NCBI RefSeq assembly: GCF_947077765.1
Contig: NZ_CAMTTF010000004.1
Coordinates: 1 to 64,000, forward strand
DNA length: 64,000 bases
Source: Salinibacter grassmerensis
GTDB taxonomy: Bacteria; Bacteroidota; Rhodothermia; Rhodothermales; Salinibacteraceae
Reading direction: 5' to 3'
Part shown: piece by piece, positions 27,752-36,035 of the stretch
How positions within the stretch are numbered: position 1 is the first letter of the stretch
Layout of the letters: each line of letters begins with the position of its first letter
The notes under the pieces: model-generated
The model's database searches: none
Seen by the model: only the letters and a program-made list of their open reading frames with translations
What the model was told of the DNA's origin: nothing
Position numbers and translations under genes: made by a program

Positions 27752-27975
27752 ATACGGTGTGGTAGGTTTGCGAGGCGCTGGCCACACGGCCGGCCAGCGA
27801 CAAGTGCAATTTGTACCAGCCTGGCCCTGACGATCCAGGAGGGAATGTGAAGAGGGTGAAGGGGGCTTGAGGACAATCGAATCCGCCTCAAGGAAGGGGG
27901 TCAAATGTCAGGCGCACCTGTTGAGTGACCGCGATTCGCTCACTGACAGGCGAAAGTTGTATTACGCCCGGCCAT

Positions 27976-28659
27976 CTACGTTCCGCGGGCGTTCTGTGCT
28001 TTAACGCGATCTGCGACAAAGTCAACCTGTTCCCTGATGGTGCAATCGGTCGTGTCGAAGATGATGGCGTCGTCGGCACGTCGAAGAGGCGCAATGTCTC
28101 GGGTCCGGTCCTGTCGGTCCCGCTCCTCAATCTCAGTGCGGACCTCCTCGAGGGTGACCTCTTCCCCGGCCGCCTCGTACTCTTGAAGCCGGCGCCGGGC
28201 CCGTTCGTCGATGTCGGCCACTAGAAAAATTTTGACGGGGGCCTCTGGAAAGACCACCGTACCCGTGTCGCGGCCGTCCAGCACCACGCCGCCGTGTCGG
28301 TCGGCCTGGGCGCGCCCAATCCGGCGCTGCTGCTCCACCATGTACTCGCGGACCGGCGCCAGGGTCGAGATGTCGCTCACGATGCGCCCCACCTCTGCGG
28401 TCCGGATGCGGTCAGTGACGGCCTCGTCACCGAGGAAGACTTGCATCGTATCGTCCTGGTGCTGCACGTCGACCTCCAGGGAGGGAAGCACGGCCTCCGC
28501 TCCTGTCGGCGTGGCGGACGCGCCAACCCGAAGAAAACCAAGGGCCACGGCCCGGTACATGGCGCCCGTATCTAAGTACACGTACCCGAGCCGGGCGGCG
28601 GCACGTTTGGCCGTGGTGCTCTTGCCAGAGCCAGCAGGACCGTCGATGGTGACAATCAC
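27976..28659 (-). CDS. cmk: Cytidylate kinase
   Basis: This 227-residue kinase phosphorylates CMP and dCMP. The P-loop is immediate (IVTIDGPAGSGKSTTAKRAA), followed by YLDTGAMYRAVALGFLR. The middle has the family stretch VLDGRDTGTVVFPEAPVKIF, with LVADIDERARRRLQEY after it. The C-terminal ERDRQDRTRDIAPLRRADDA is the CMP-kinase lid and Asp motif. The start is a GTG at 28659. The conserved cmk-rpsA order holds, with a 224-base gap that probably contains a separate rpsA promoter and leader. Confidence 0.95.
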   Translation of the reverse strand: MIVTIDGPAGSGKSTTAKRAAARLGYVYLDTGAMYRAVALGFLRVGASATPTGAEAVLPSLEVDVQHQDDTMQVFLGDEAVTDRIRTAEVGRIVSDISTLAPVREYMVEQQRRIGRAQADRHGGVVLDGRDTGTVVFPEAPVKIFLVADIDERARRRLQEYEAAGEEVTLEEVRTEIEERDRQDRTRDIAPLRRADDAIIFDTTDCTIREQVDFVADRVKAQNARGT

Positions 28660-28706
28660 GTTGGGAAACCACTGGTAAAAATGATGGGGGCAGCGAGGGT
28701 GTATGG

Positions 28707-29321
28707 CTAAGGCGTCTGGGAGCCGTCCCCGACGCTCCGACTCACGACCGTGATGGGAGACGGGTATTGGAGCGGGCCGAGCCTCGTGTTGATGGTCGGC
28801 TGTACTCGCAGTTTGAGGGTTTGCGGGGGCGCGTCCCCACCGATGGCCGCGGCCAGGTCCACGAGGCCCTGAAGGTTGTCGTCGAAAAACCGGACGAGGT
28901 CGAGCTCCACGTCGAACGGCACGTCCGTGGGCTCTCCGGGCGGCAGGGCCACCTCTTGTTCAAACCGGCCCGATACCGTTTCTTTGTCTTCAAGCAGGAG
29001 GGTCCAGTCCATCTGGGTAAGCCGCGCATCGACACTGTTCGAGGACGGATTCTCGGCGCCTAGGTGGAGCGTGAAGGAGAGCGGAAGGGTTCCGTTGGAG
29101 AGGGCCGAGCCCAGCCGAAGCACGTCGGTCCCTCGAAGATTCTCGTAGGACTGCACCCTCGCCAGGTCTACCCCCGCTAGGCGGGGCTGCGCCACCCGAT
29201 CGATCGAAAACTGGACCTTGCGCAGGTTGGCGACCTCCCGAAACGCCGTGCAACCGGCGATGGCCAGTAGGAGAAGGCCGAGGACACACGGTAGAGCCCA
29301 TCGGAGCCGGGGAGAAAACAT
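28707..29321 (-). CDS. LEA14/WHy-like lipoprotein
   Basis: The 204-residue protein begins MFSPRLRWALPCVLGLLLLA and then IAGC, a lipoprotein signal with cysteine near residue 24. The mature part is beta-rich and has the late-embryogenesis-abundant type 2 (WHy) pattern: FSIDRVAQPRLAGVDLARVQ, LSFTLHLGAENPSSNSVDAR and FEQEVALPPGEPTDVPFDVE. Related proteins are linked to water stress and hypersensitive responses in plants and occur as lipoproteins in bacteria. A role in osmotic or desiccation protection here is inference. The ATG at 29321 is used. It is divergent from the methyltransferase gene and 47 bases upstream of cmk on the same strand. Confidence 0.8.
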   Translation of the reverse strand: MFSPRLRWALPCVLGLLLLAIAGCTAFREVANLRKVQFSIDRVAQPRLAGVDLARVQSYENLRGTDVLRLGSALSNGTLPLSFTLHLGAENPSSNSVDARLTQMDWTLLLEDKETVSGRFEQEVALPPGEPTDVPFDVELDLVRFFDDNLQGLVDLAAAIGGDAPPQTLKLRVQPTINTRLGPLQYPSPITVVSRSVGDGSQTP

Positions 29322-29421
29322 GGCGCTGCGCCTGCGTGAGGAGGGCCCGGAAAGAAACAGGGCTTCGGAAAGCGAATTCAGAAGACCGACTACATTTACA
29401 AATTTCTCCACCAGTTGCCTC

Positions 29422-29985
29422 ATGCGCAAGCTTAGTTGGGATGAAATTGAGCGACCGGCCCCTGAGGAAGTCCCAACACTTCCGAAGCACCCTGTACGAC
29501 TCGTCGTGCACAACGTGCGCTCGATCCACAACGTCGGGTCGATGTTTCGAACGTCCGACGCAGCCCGCATCGAGCACATCCACCTCACTGGCTTTACGGG
29601 CACCCCGGAGCACAAAGACCTTCACAAAACGGCCCTTGGCGCGCAGGACGCCGTGGAATGGACTCAGCACGACGAGGCGCGCCCCCTCCTCCGTGACCTG
29701 AAGGACGACGGGTACACAATCGCGGCCCTCGAGCAGACGGACCATACGCAGCGTCCCGACGCGGTGCCGACCGACGCCTTCCCGATCGCGCTCGTGGTGG
29801 GCAACGAGGTGCGGGGAGTGGAGACGGACGTGCTGGACGCGGTCGACCTCGCCCTGGAGATTCCTCAGTACGGCGCCAAGATTTCCCTGAACGTGGGCGT
29901 CGCCTACGGCATCGCAGTCTACGACCTGATCCGTCGCTCGCGAACGCTCCTCGGACCGCCCGGAGACGAAGATCGTATGGAGTAA
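29422..29985 (+). CDS. SpoU/TrmH-family RNA 2'-O-methyltransferase
   Basis: This 187-residue SPOUT methyltransferase uses S-adenosylmethionine to methylate a ribose in tRNA or rRNA. Motif 1 is VVHNVRSIHNVGSMFRTSDA with the conserved N-x-G and Arg. Motif 2 is FPIALVVGNEVRGVETDVLD. Motif 3 is IPQYGAKISLNVGVAYGIAV, which forms the trefoil knot and cofactor site. There is no N-terminal substrate-binding extension, as in small TrmH or TrmL-like proteins, so the target nucleotide is unknown. The ATG at 29422 is preferred because the 68 upstream in-frame codons are basic and unlike the family. The gene is 64 bases before the mutase operon. Confidence 0.9.
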   Translation: MRKLSWDEIERPAPEEVPTLPKHPVRLVVHNVRSIHNVGSMFRTSDAARIEHIHLTGFTGTPEHKDLHKTALGAQDAVEWTQHDEARPLLRDLKDDGYTIAALEQTDHTQRPDAVPTDAFPIALVVGNEVRGVETDVLDAVDLALEIPQYGAKISLNVGVAYGIAVYDLIRRSRTLLGPPGDEDRME

Positions 29986-30049
29986 GCCACGATACCAGTA
30001 CTGCTCCTGTACCCTTTTCCCGCTCTCGGCAAGTCTCCCTCTTCACCTC

Positions 30050-32071
30050 ATGTCCGGAACGGAAGCGTTTCCACCGCTTTTCGACGAGTTCGATGCGGTC
30101 GCCCCTAGGGAGTGGCGAGAGCACGTACAGTCGGACCTCGGAGGCGCGTCCCCGGAAGCATTTCTGGAGTGGTCATCCATGGAGGGCGTGTCGCTCCCAG
30201 CGTACCTCTCCCCCGAAGCCCTGCGGGACGCACTACACACCGACCCGGAAGGGGGCCATCCGCCCCTGGCCCGCTCCGGGGACGCGCCGGCCAACACGTG
30301 GACCGTTTGCCAACCCATCCGGCATCCCGACCCCGAGGTGGCGGGCAAGCACGCTCGGGCTGCCGTCGACGGAGGGGCCGATGCCCTCCAGTTGGACCTC
30401 CCGCCCCCGCTTTCCGATGGGTCCGAGGCCACGCCCCGATCGACGGCCAATCTCGCTCAAATCCTCGACGGGATCGACCCAACGAGCACCCCTCTACACC
30501 TCGATGGAGGCCCGGCCGCCCCCGCGCTGTACGCACTGCTCCGCGAACACCTCTTGTCCGCACCGGCCGATTTTAACGCCATCCGTGGATCGCTCCTGTT
30601 TGATCCCGTGGCCGCGTCGGCGTCGGGCGCGGACCCGGACCAGGCGTTCTCGCTGGCCGACGACCTCGTGGCGGAGGCCGCGGAAACGCCTCACTTCCGC
30701 ACGGTGACCGTCGACGCCAGCGCCTACCACGACGCAGGGGCATCGGCCGTTCAGGAACTGGCCTGTGCCCTCGGTGCCCTCACTGAACGCCTCGTCCGAA
30801 GCACCGAGCGAGGCCTCTCTCTTTCTGCCCTCCTCAACAACCTGCAGGTCCGCGTTCCCGTCTCGACCTCCTACTTTGTCGAGATGGCCAAGCTCCGCGC
30901 CCTCCGCCTGCTCGTGCCACAGGTCATCGATGCCTTCGCCCCTGAGGCAGGGCCGCCTTCCAGCTTAGCCCCCACCGACGTCTTCGTTCACGCCACGACC
31001 TCTCGGCGTGCAGAGACCGTCTACGACCCGTACGTGAACATGCTCCGGGCCACCACCGAGGCGATGGCCGCGGCGCTTGGGGGGTGCGATGCACTCACCA
31101 TCCGGCCCTACGACGGCTCCGTAAAGCCCCCCGATGAGTTTGGCCTCCGCATCGCCCGCAACACACAACTCATCCTGCGTCACGAGGCGCACTTCGATCA
31201 GGTGGCCGATCCGGCCGCCGGGTCGTACTACATCGAAACCCTGACCGACCAGCTCGCCCAACGGGCCTGGGCTCAGTTTCAAGATCTCGAGGCGGAAGGC
31301 GGGATTGTTCAGGTGCTCCGCAGCGGCGACCTGCACGCACAGATCTCCGAGACGCGGGCGGAACGTCGTCAGGCCCTCGACGAACGGGACCAGGTGCTCG
31401 TCGGCACCACGCACTACCCCGCCCTCGACGAACGACGGCGGAGCGACCTGGTGGCACACGATGCTACGCCTGCGAGCGGCGGATCGCCTCCCTCCCTCGA
31501 CGCATCATCCACCGATGCGCTCCGGACGGCACTCCGCGACGGCCACGCGCTCCGGGACGTCACCTCGGCCCTCCAGTCCGACTCGACAGCGATCGACCCA
31601 CTGCCCCGCGTCCGGCTCGCCGATGAGGTGGAGACAGTCCGTCTTCGGACCGAGGCACACGCCGAGTCTCAGGGCGGGCCCCCTCAGGTCCTGCTCGCTC
31701 CACTCGGCCCCGCCGCCGTCCGCAGCGCCCGTGCGAATTTCTGTCGCAACTTCCTCGGCGTGGCGGGGTTCGCGATTAAGGAGCCCCTCAAGTTCGAATC
31801 CGTGGACGCGGTGGCCGACGCGGCGGTTGAGCAGGACGCCGACGCGGTGGTCCTCTGCAGCTCGAACGAACACTATGCCGACCGTGCCCCCGCTCTCGCC
31901 GCGGCCCTTGCCGACCGCGGCCACGATGCCCTCCTCGGGATCGCCGGCGCCCCCGACGAGATCGATGTTGACGGCGCCGCTGATTTCTTCGTTCACAAGG
32001 ACAGTCCCCTGCGAGAGACCCTCACTGCATTGCAGAGCCTCCTCGGCATTGCGACGGGCGACGAGACCTAG
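30050..32071 (+). CDS. mutA: Methylmalonyl-CoA mutase, small (beta) subunit
   Basis: The 673-residue partner of the catalytic subunit interconverts methylmalonyl-CoA and succinyl-CoA with adenosylcobalamin. The TIM-barrel part is recognisable ([20 protein letters not shown] and [20 protein letters not shown], then [20 protein letters not shown] and [20 protein letters not shown]). Its C-terminal Rossmann-like domain lacks the DxHxxG cobalamin ligand motif seen in the large subunit, as expected for the non-catalytic small subunit. The start is the ATG at 30050. It is followed by the large subunit after 50 bases and then MeaB, one operon for propionate or odd-chain carbon flow into succinyl-CoA. 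Confidence 0.94.
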   Translation: MSGTEAFPPLFDEFDAVAPREWREHVQSDLGGASPEAFLEWSSMEGVSLPAYLSPEALRDALHTDPEGGHPPLARSGDAPANTWTVCQPIRHPDPEVAGKHARAAVDGGADALQLDLPPPLSDGSEATPRSTANLAQILDGIDPTSTPLHLDGGPAAPALYALLREHLLSAPADFNAIRGSLLFDPVAASASGADPDQAFSLADDLVAEAAETPHFRTVTVDASAYHDAGASAVQELACALGALTERLVRSTERGLSLSALLNNLQVRVPVSTSYFVEMAKLRALRLLVPQVIDAFAPEAGPPSSLAPTDVFVHATTSRRAETVYDPYVNMLRATTEAMAAALGGCDALTIRPYDGSVKPPDEFGLRIARNTQLILRHEAHFDQVADPAAGSYYIETLTDQLAQRAWAQFQDLEAEGGIVQVLRSGDLHAQISETRAERRQALDERDQVLVGTTHYPALDERRRSDLVAHDATPASGGSPPSLDASSTDALRTALRDGHALRDVTSALQSDSTAIDPLPRVRLADEVETVRLRTEAHAESQGGPPQVLLAPLGPAAVRSARANFCRNFLGVAGFAIKEPLKFESVDAVADAAVEQDADAVVLCSSNEHYADRAPALAAALADRGHDALLGIAGAPDEIDVDGAADFFVHKDSPLRETLTALQSLLGIATGDET

Positions 32072-32121
32072 CGCCCCCGTTCCCCCTCTACTCAACGCCT
32101 GTCCCCCGATCCCCGCCCGCC

Positions 32122-34272
32122 ATGCGTCCCGATTTTTCCAATATCGAGTACGATCCGCCCCGTAAGGGCGGGTCGCCCCCTGAAGACGCCGCCTGGTCGA
32201 CACCTGAGCACATTGACGTCGACCCGGCGTACGGGCCCGACGCGCTTGACGACCTGGACCATTTCGACTTCGACTCGGGCCTCCCCCCTTACCTCCGCGG
32301 ACCGTACACAACCATGTACAAGTTTCGGCCGTGGACCATCCGGCAGTACGCAGGCTTCTCGACCGCAGAGGAGTCCAACAAGTTTTACCGTGAGGCCCTC
32401 GCGTCCGGCCAGAAAGGGCTCTCCGTGGCCTTCGATCTGGCCACCCATCGGGGCTACGACTCCGACCACGACCGCGTGCGGGGCGACGTGGGCAAGGCCG
32501 GCGTCGCCATCGATACGGTCGAGGACATGAAACGCCTGTTCGAGGGCATTCCGCTCGGCGACGTGTCGGTCTCGATGACCATGAACGGGGCGGTGCTCCC
32601 CGTCATGGCCTTCTACATCGCCGCCGCGGAGGAGCAGGGCGTCGCCCACGAAGAGCTGGCGGGCACCATCCAGAACGATGTTTTGAAGGAGTTTATGGTG
32701 CGTAACACGTACATCTACCCGCCGCAGCCTTCCATGCGGATCGTGGGGGAGATCTTCGCCTACTGCGCCGCGGAGATGCCGAAGTTCAACGCCATCTCGG
32801 TAAGCGGCTACCACATGCACGAGGCGGGGGCCCCGGCGGACCTGGAGCTCGCCTACACGCTGGCCGACGGCCTAGAGTACCTGCGCACGGGGCTCGACGC
32901 CGGACTCGGCATCGACGACTTTGCACCGCGGGTCTCCTTCTTCTGGGCGATCGGCATGAACCACTTCATGGAGATCGCCAAGATGCGGGCGGGACGGATG
33001 CTGTGGGCCAAGCTCGTGAAGCAGTTCGACCCGGAGAACCCGAAGTCGATGGCCCTGCGGACCCACTGCCAGACCTCCGGCTACAGCCTCGCCGAGCAGG
33101 ACCCCTTTAACAATGTGGCGCGCACCACCATCGAGGCAATGGCCGCGGCGTTCGGCGGCACGCAGTCGCTCCACACGAACGCGCTGGACGAGGCCATCGC
33201 ACTGCCCAGCGAGTTCGCTGCGCGCATCGCCCGCAACACGCAACTGTACCTGCAGGATGAGACCGACATTACGGAGGCCGTCGACCCGTGGGCTGGGTCC
33301 TACTACGTCGAACACCTCACGGGGACGCTGGCCCAGCGCGCGTGGACGCTGATCCAGGAAGTGGAGGAGGAGGGCGGCATGACGCGCGCCATCGAACAGG
33401 GACTGCCGAAACGCAAGATCGAGGAGGCCGCCGCCCGCAAGCAGGCGCGCATCGATGCCGGCGAGGAGACGATCGTGGGCGTCAACGCCTACCAGACGGA
33501 GGCCGACGAGCCGATCGAGCGGCTGGAGGTGGATAACGAGGCGGTCCGGCGCGCACAGCTTGACCGCCTCGACCGAATCAAGGACGAGCGGGACGACGCC
33601 GCGGTCCGAAACGCACTGAATGCCTTGACCGAAAGTGCCGAGACGGGCGACGGCAACCTGCTCGCCCGTGCCGTAGATGCGGCGCGCACACGGGCCACCC
33701 TCGGTGAAATCTCGGCGGCCCTGGAGGACGTGTTCGGGCGGCACACGGCGCGGACGGAAACCATCTCAGGGGTATACGCCTCGGAAGCCGATAAGAATGA
33801 ATATTTCCACACGGCCCGCGACCGGGCCGACCGCTTTGCTCGCGCCGCCGGTCGGCGTCCCCGCATCATGGTTGCCAAGATGGGTCAGGATGGGCACGAC
33901 CGTGGGGCGAAGGTCATCGCTACCTCGTTTGCCGACGTGGGCTTCGACGTGGACGTCGGGCCGCTTTTCCAAACCCCGGACGAGGTGGCACGCCAGGCCG
34001 TGGAGAACGACGTCCACATCCTCGGCATCTCCAGCCTCGCCGGCGGGCACAAGACGCTCGTGCCGGAGGTCATCGACGCCCTGCAGCAGTACGGGCGGGA
34101 CGACGTTCTCGTGGTCGTGGGGGGCGTCATCCCGCACGACGACTATGAGACGCTTTACGACCAGGGTGTGGCCGCCATCTTCGGCCCCGGCACCAACATC
34201 GCGGAGGCCGCCACCCAGATCCTCGACGTTCTCCTCGACCGGTACGACGAGGAAGCGCCCATCGAGGCGTAG
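32122..34272 (+). CDS. mutB: Methylmalonyl-CoA mutase, large (alpha) catalytic subunit
   Basis: This 716-residue adenosylcobalamin enzyme converts L-methylmalonyl-CoA to succinyl-CoA. The N-terminal barrel has [20 protein letters not shown] (the Tyr and Arg that bind CoA and substrate), [20 protein letters not shown] and [20 protein letters not shown]. Its C-terminal cobalamin domain carries [20 protein letters not shown] with the DxHxxG motif that supplies the axial His, then [20 protein letters not shown] and [12 protein letters not shown]. The length is usual for the family. The start is the ATG at 32122. The gene for methylmalonyl-CoA epimerase is not in this window. Confidence 0.97.
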   Translation: MRPDFSNIEYDPPRKGGSPPEDAAWSTPEHIDVDPAYGPDALDDLDHFDFDSGLPPYLRGPYTTMYKFRPWTIRQYAGFSTAEESNKFYREALASGQKGLSVAFDLATHRGYDSDHDRVRGDVGKAGVAIDTVEDMKRLFEGIPLGDVSVSMTMNGAVLPVMAFYIAAAEEQGVAHEELAGTIQNDVLKEFMVRNTYIYPPQPSMRIVGEIFAYCAAEMPKFNAISVSGYHMHEAGAPADLELAYTLADGLEYLRTGLDAGLGIDDFAPRVSFFWAIGMNHFMEIAKMRAGRMLWAKLVKQFDPENPKSMALRTHCQTSGYSLAEQDPFNNVARTTIEAMAAAFGGTQSLHTNALDEAIALPSEFAARIARNTQLYLQDETDITEAVDPWAGSYYVEHLTGTLAQRAWTLIQEVEEEGGMTRAIEQGLPKRKIEEAAARKQARIDAGEETIVGVNAYQTEADEPIERLEVDNEAVRRAQLDRLDRIKDERDDAAVRNALNALTESAETGDGNLLARAVDAARTRATLGEISAALEDVFGRHTARTETISGVYASEADKNEYFHTARDRADRFARAAGRRPRIMVAKMGQDGHDRGAKVIATSFADVGFDVDVGPLFQTPDEVARQAVENDVHILGISSLAGGHKTLVPEVIDALQQYGRDDVLVVVGGVIPHDDYETLYDQGVAAIFGPGTNIAEAATQILDVLLDRYDEEAPIEA

Positions 34273-34318
34273 CCGATCGCACTTCTCCACCGCAGGCACC
34301 TGTGTTCCCCCTCACGTC

Positions 34319-35356
34319 GTGGCCCCCCTCAATCCCAACCTCCAGGACCAGTCCCGGCCGTCTCGTCCGGATGCGCGGTCGGCCACCGACTACGTGACCG
34401 GCATTCTCGACGAAGACCGGGTGATGCTGAGCCAGGCCATCACCCTCCTCGAGAGCACCCGCCCGGACCACCGCGACACCGCCCGGACGGTCGTGGAGGA
34501 ATGCCTCCCCCACAGTGGCGACTCGATTCGGGTGGCCGTCACGGGCGTTCCCGGCGTCGGCAAGAGCACGTTCATCGAGGCCCTCGGGCAGCGGCTCGTG
34601 GCGGAGGGCCACCGCCTCGCCGTCTTGACGGTCGACCCCAGCAGCGAGCGGTCGAAGGGGAGCATTCTCGGGGACAAGACCCGGATGGGAGCCCTGGCCT
34701 CCGACGAAGACGCCTTTATTCGCCCGTCCCCTACCGCGGGCGCCCTGGGGGGCGTGGCGCCCCGAACCCGCGAGGCCATTCTGTTGTGCGAGGCGGCCGG
34801 GTACGACACGGTGTTCGTGGAGACGGTGGGGGTCGGCCAATCGGAGATCAGTGTGCGCTCGATGGTCGACTTTTTCCTTCTCCTCGCCCTGGCCGGCGCC
34901 GGGGACGAGTTGCAGGGCATCAAGCGAGGCATCGTAGAGGTCGCCGACGCCATCGCCGTCACGAAGGCGGACGGGGACAACCGCGAACCCGCCAAGGCGG
35001 CCCGCGCGGAGTACGAAAAGGCGCTGCGCCTCCTGTCGGACCCCGACTCCGGGTGGGAGCCTCCTGTGCTCACGTGTTCGTCGCAGACCGGTGCGGGCCT
35101 CGAGGACGTGTGGGACGCCGTGGAGCGCTACCGCACCCATGCTCAGGAGACCGGCTTCTTTGAGGAGCAGCGCCGCCGACAGGCGCAGCACTGGATGGAG
35201 CAGGCCATCGAGCAGCGGCTGCACGAGGAGTTCTTCTCCGACCCCGACGTCCAGGCGGCACAGGAAAACGTGGAGGCGGCGGTTCGGGACGGACGCCTCA
35301 GTTCTCTGGCCGCCGCCGAGCGACTCCTGTCCGTCCACCGCGACTCGACGGGTTGA
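34319..35356 (+). CDS. meaB: MeaB-type G-protein chaperone of methylmalonyl-CoA mutase
   Basis: The 345-residue GTPase protects and reloads the mutase with adenosylcobalamin. The P-loop VTGVPGVGKSTFIEALGQRL is near 75-95; LAVLTVDPSSERSKGSILGD and KTRMGALASDEDAFIRPSPT follow, with FVETVGVGQSEISVRSMVDF as the switch region. AIAVTKADGDN is the base-recognition motif. The C-terminal helical arm is rich in Glu, Arg and Gln. The frame is open far upstream through mutB; the GTG at 34319, 46 bases after the mutB stop, is the best start by length. It was formerly named ArgK in Escherichia coli. Third gene of the operon. Confidence 0.93.
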   Translation: MAPLNPNLQDQSRPSRPDARSATDYVTGILDEDRVMLSQAITLLESTRPDHRDTARTVVEECLPHSGDSIRVAVTGVPGVGKSTFIEALGQRLVAEGHRLAVLTVDPSSERSKGSILGDKTRMGALASDEDAFIRPSPTAGALGGVAPRTREAILLCEAAGYDTVFVETVGVGQSEISVRSMVDFFLLLALAGAGDELQGIKRGIVEVADAIAVTKADGDNREPAKAARAEYEKALRLLSDPDSGWEPPVLTCSSQTGAGLEDVWDAVERYRTHAQETGFFEEQRRRQAQHWMEQAIEQRLHEEFFSDPDVQAAQENVEAAVRDGRLSSLAAAERLLSVHRDSTG

Positions 35357-35439
35357 CGCCTCCACCGGAACGCCTGACTCACCAAATTTTAACAGTACTG
35401 GTCGCTCCTCCTGCTCTACAACGCTCCGCCTTGCTCGTC

Positions 35440-35940
35440 ATGCCACGCTTTAGTCGCGTCCGGCTATCACTTCTGCTCGTTCTCGGGGCGGGACTTCTGG
35501 GAGGGTGTGCCGCGTCCCAGTCCGCGCAGGACGAAGCCGCGGCCCGGGCCGCAGCGGTAGGCACGTGGTCGTACGAGGTCGAGGATTTTGCCCCTCTCGA
35601 CCAGGGCCGCTTCCACATTACCGTGCAGGATGGGGACCTCCAGGGAATCGTGCGAGATCGGCGGCTCGGTCGGCTGCGCGCCAGCGTGAGGGTGCACGAC
35701 TCTCGTCTGGAGATTGACCTCAGGGACCTTCGGATTTCCGGGTACATCGAAGACGATCAGTTCACAGGGTTCCTCCGCCGGTCTCAGTGGGAGGTAACGA
35801 CCCGGCGACAGACCCGCACCCGGTCGCAGTTCCGTTCGGCGTCGCTGTTCGCCCGCCGCGTTCGAAGCGCCGCCGCGGTGGACAAGCCACAGGTTTTGGA
35901 GTGTCGGTCCCTTCTGCGGGAGGCCGACGACTGCGACTAG
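35440..35940 (+). CDS. Small hypothetical lipoprotein
   Basis: The 166-residue product starts at the ATG at 35440 with MPRFSRVRLSLLLVLGAGLL then GGC, a clear lipobox. The mature part is a beta-rich lipocalin-like stretch: AVGTWSYEVEDFAPLDQGRF, then ITVQDGDLQGIVRD and LRISGYIEDDQFTGFLRR. It closes with an Arg/Ser-rich tail and a short Cys-containing C-terminus. I recognise no family. It lies 83 bases after meaB on the same strand and may be read through from that operon, but there is no functional link visible. Confidence 0.75.
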   Translation: MPRFSRVRLSLLLVLGAGLLGGCAASQSAQDEAAARAAAVGTWSYEVEDFAPLDQGRFHITVQDGDLQGIVRDRRLGRLRASVRVHDSRLEIDLRDLRISGYIEDDQFTGFLRRSQWEVTTRRQTRTRSQFRSASLFARRVRSAAAVDKPQVLECRSLLREADDCD

Positions 35941-36035
35941 TCCGCAAGGGACGTACGGATCTTTCGGGAAGTCCCAGACTTTCAATGGTCTAACTGTTTT
36001 CGAAGAACGCCGCAACTCAAGCCTTACCCCTCCTT

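Noticed and set aside
31791-31806. GTTCGAATC-like B-box suggesting a tRNA
   Set aside because: Lies inside the mutA coding frame with no acceptor or anticodon arms around it.
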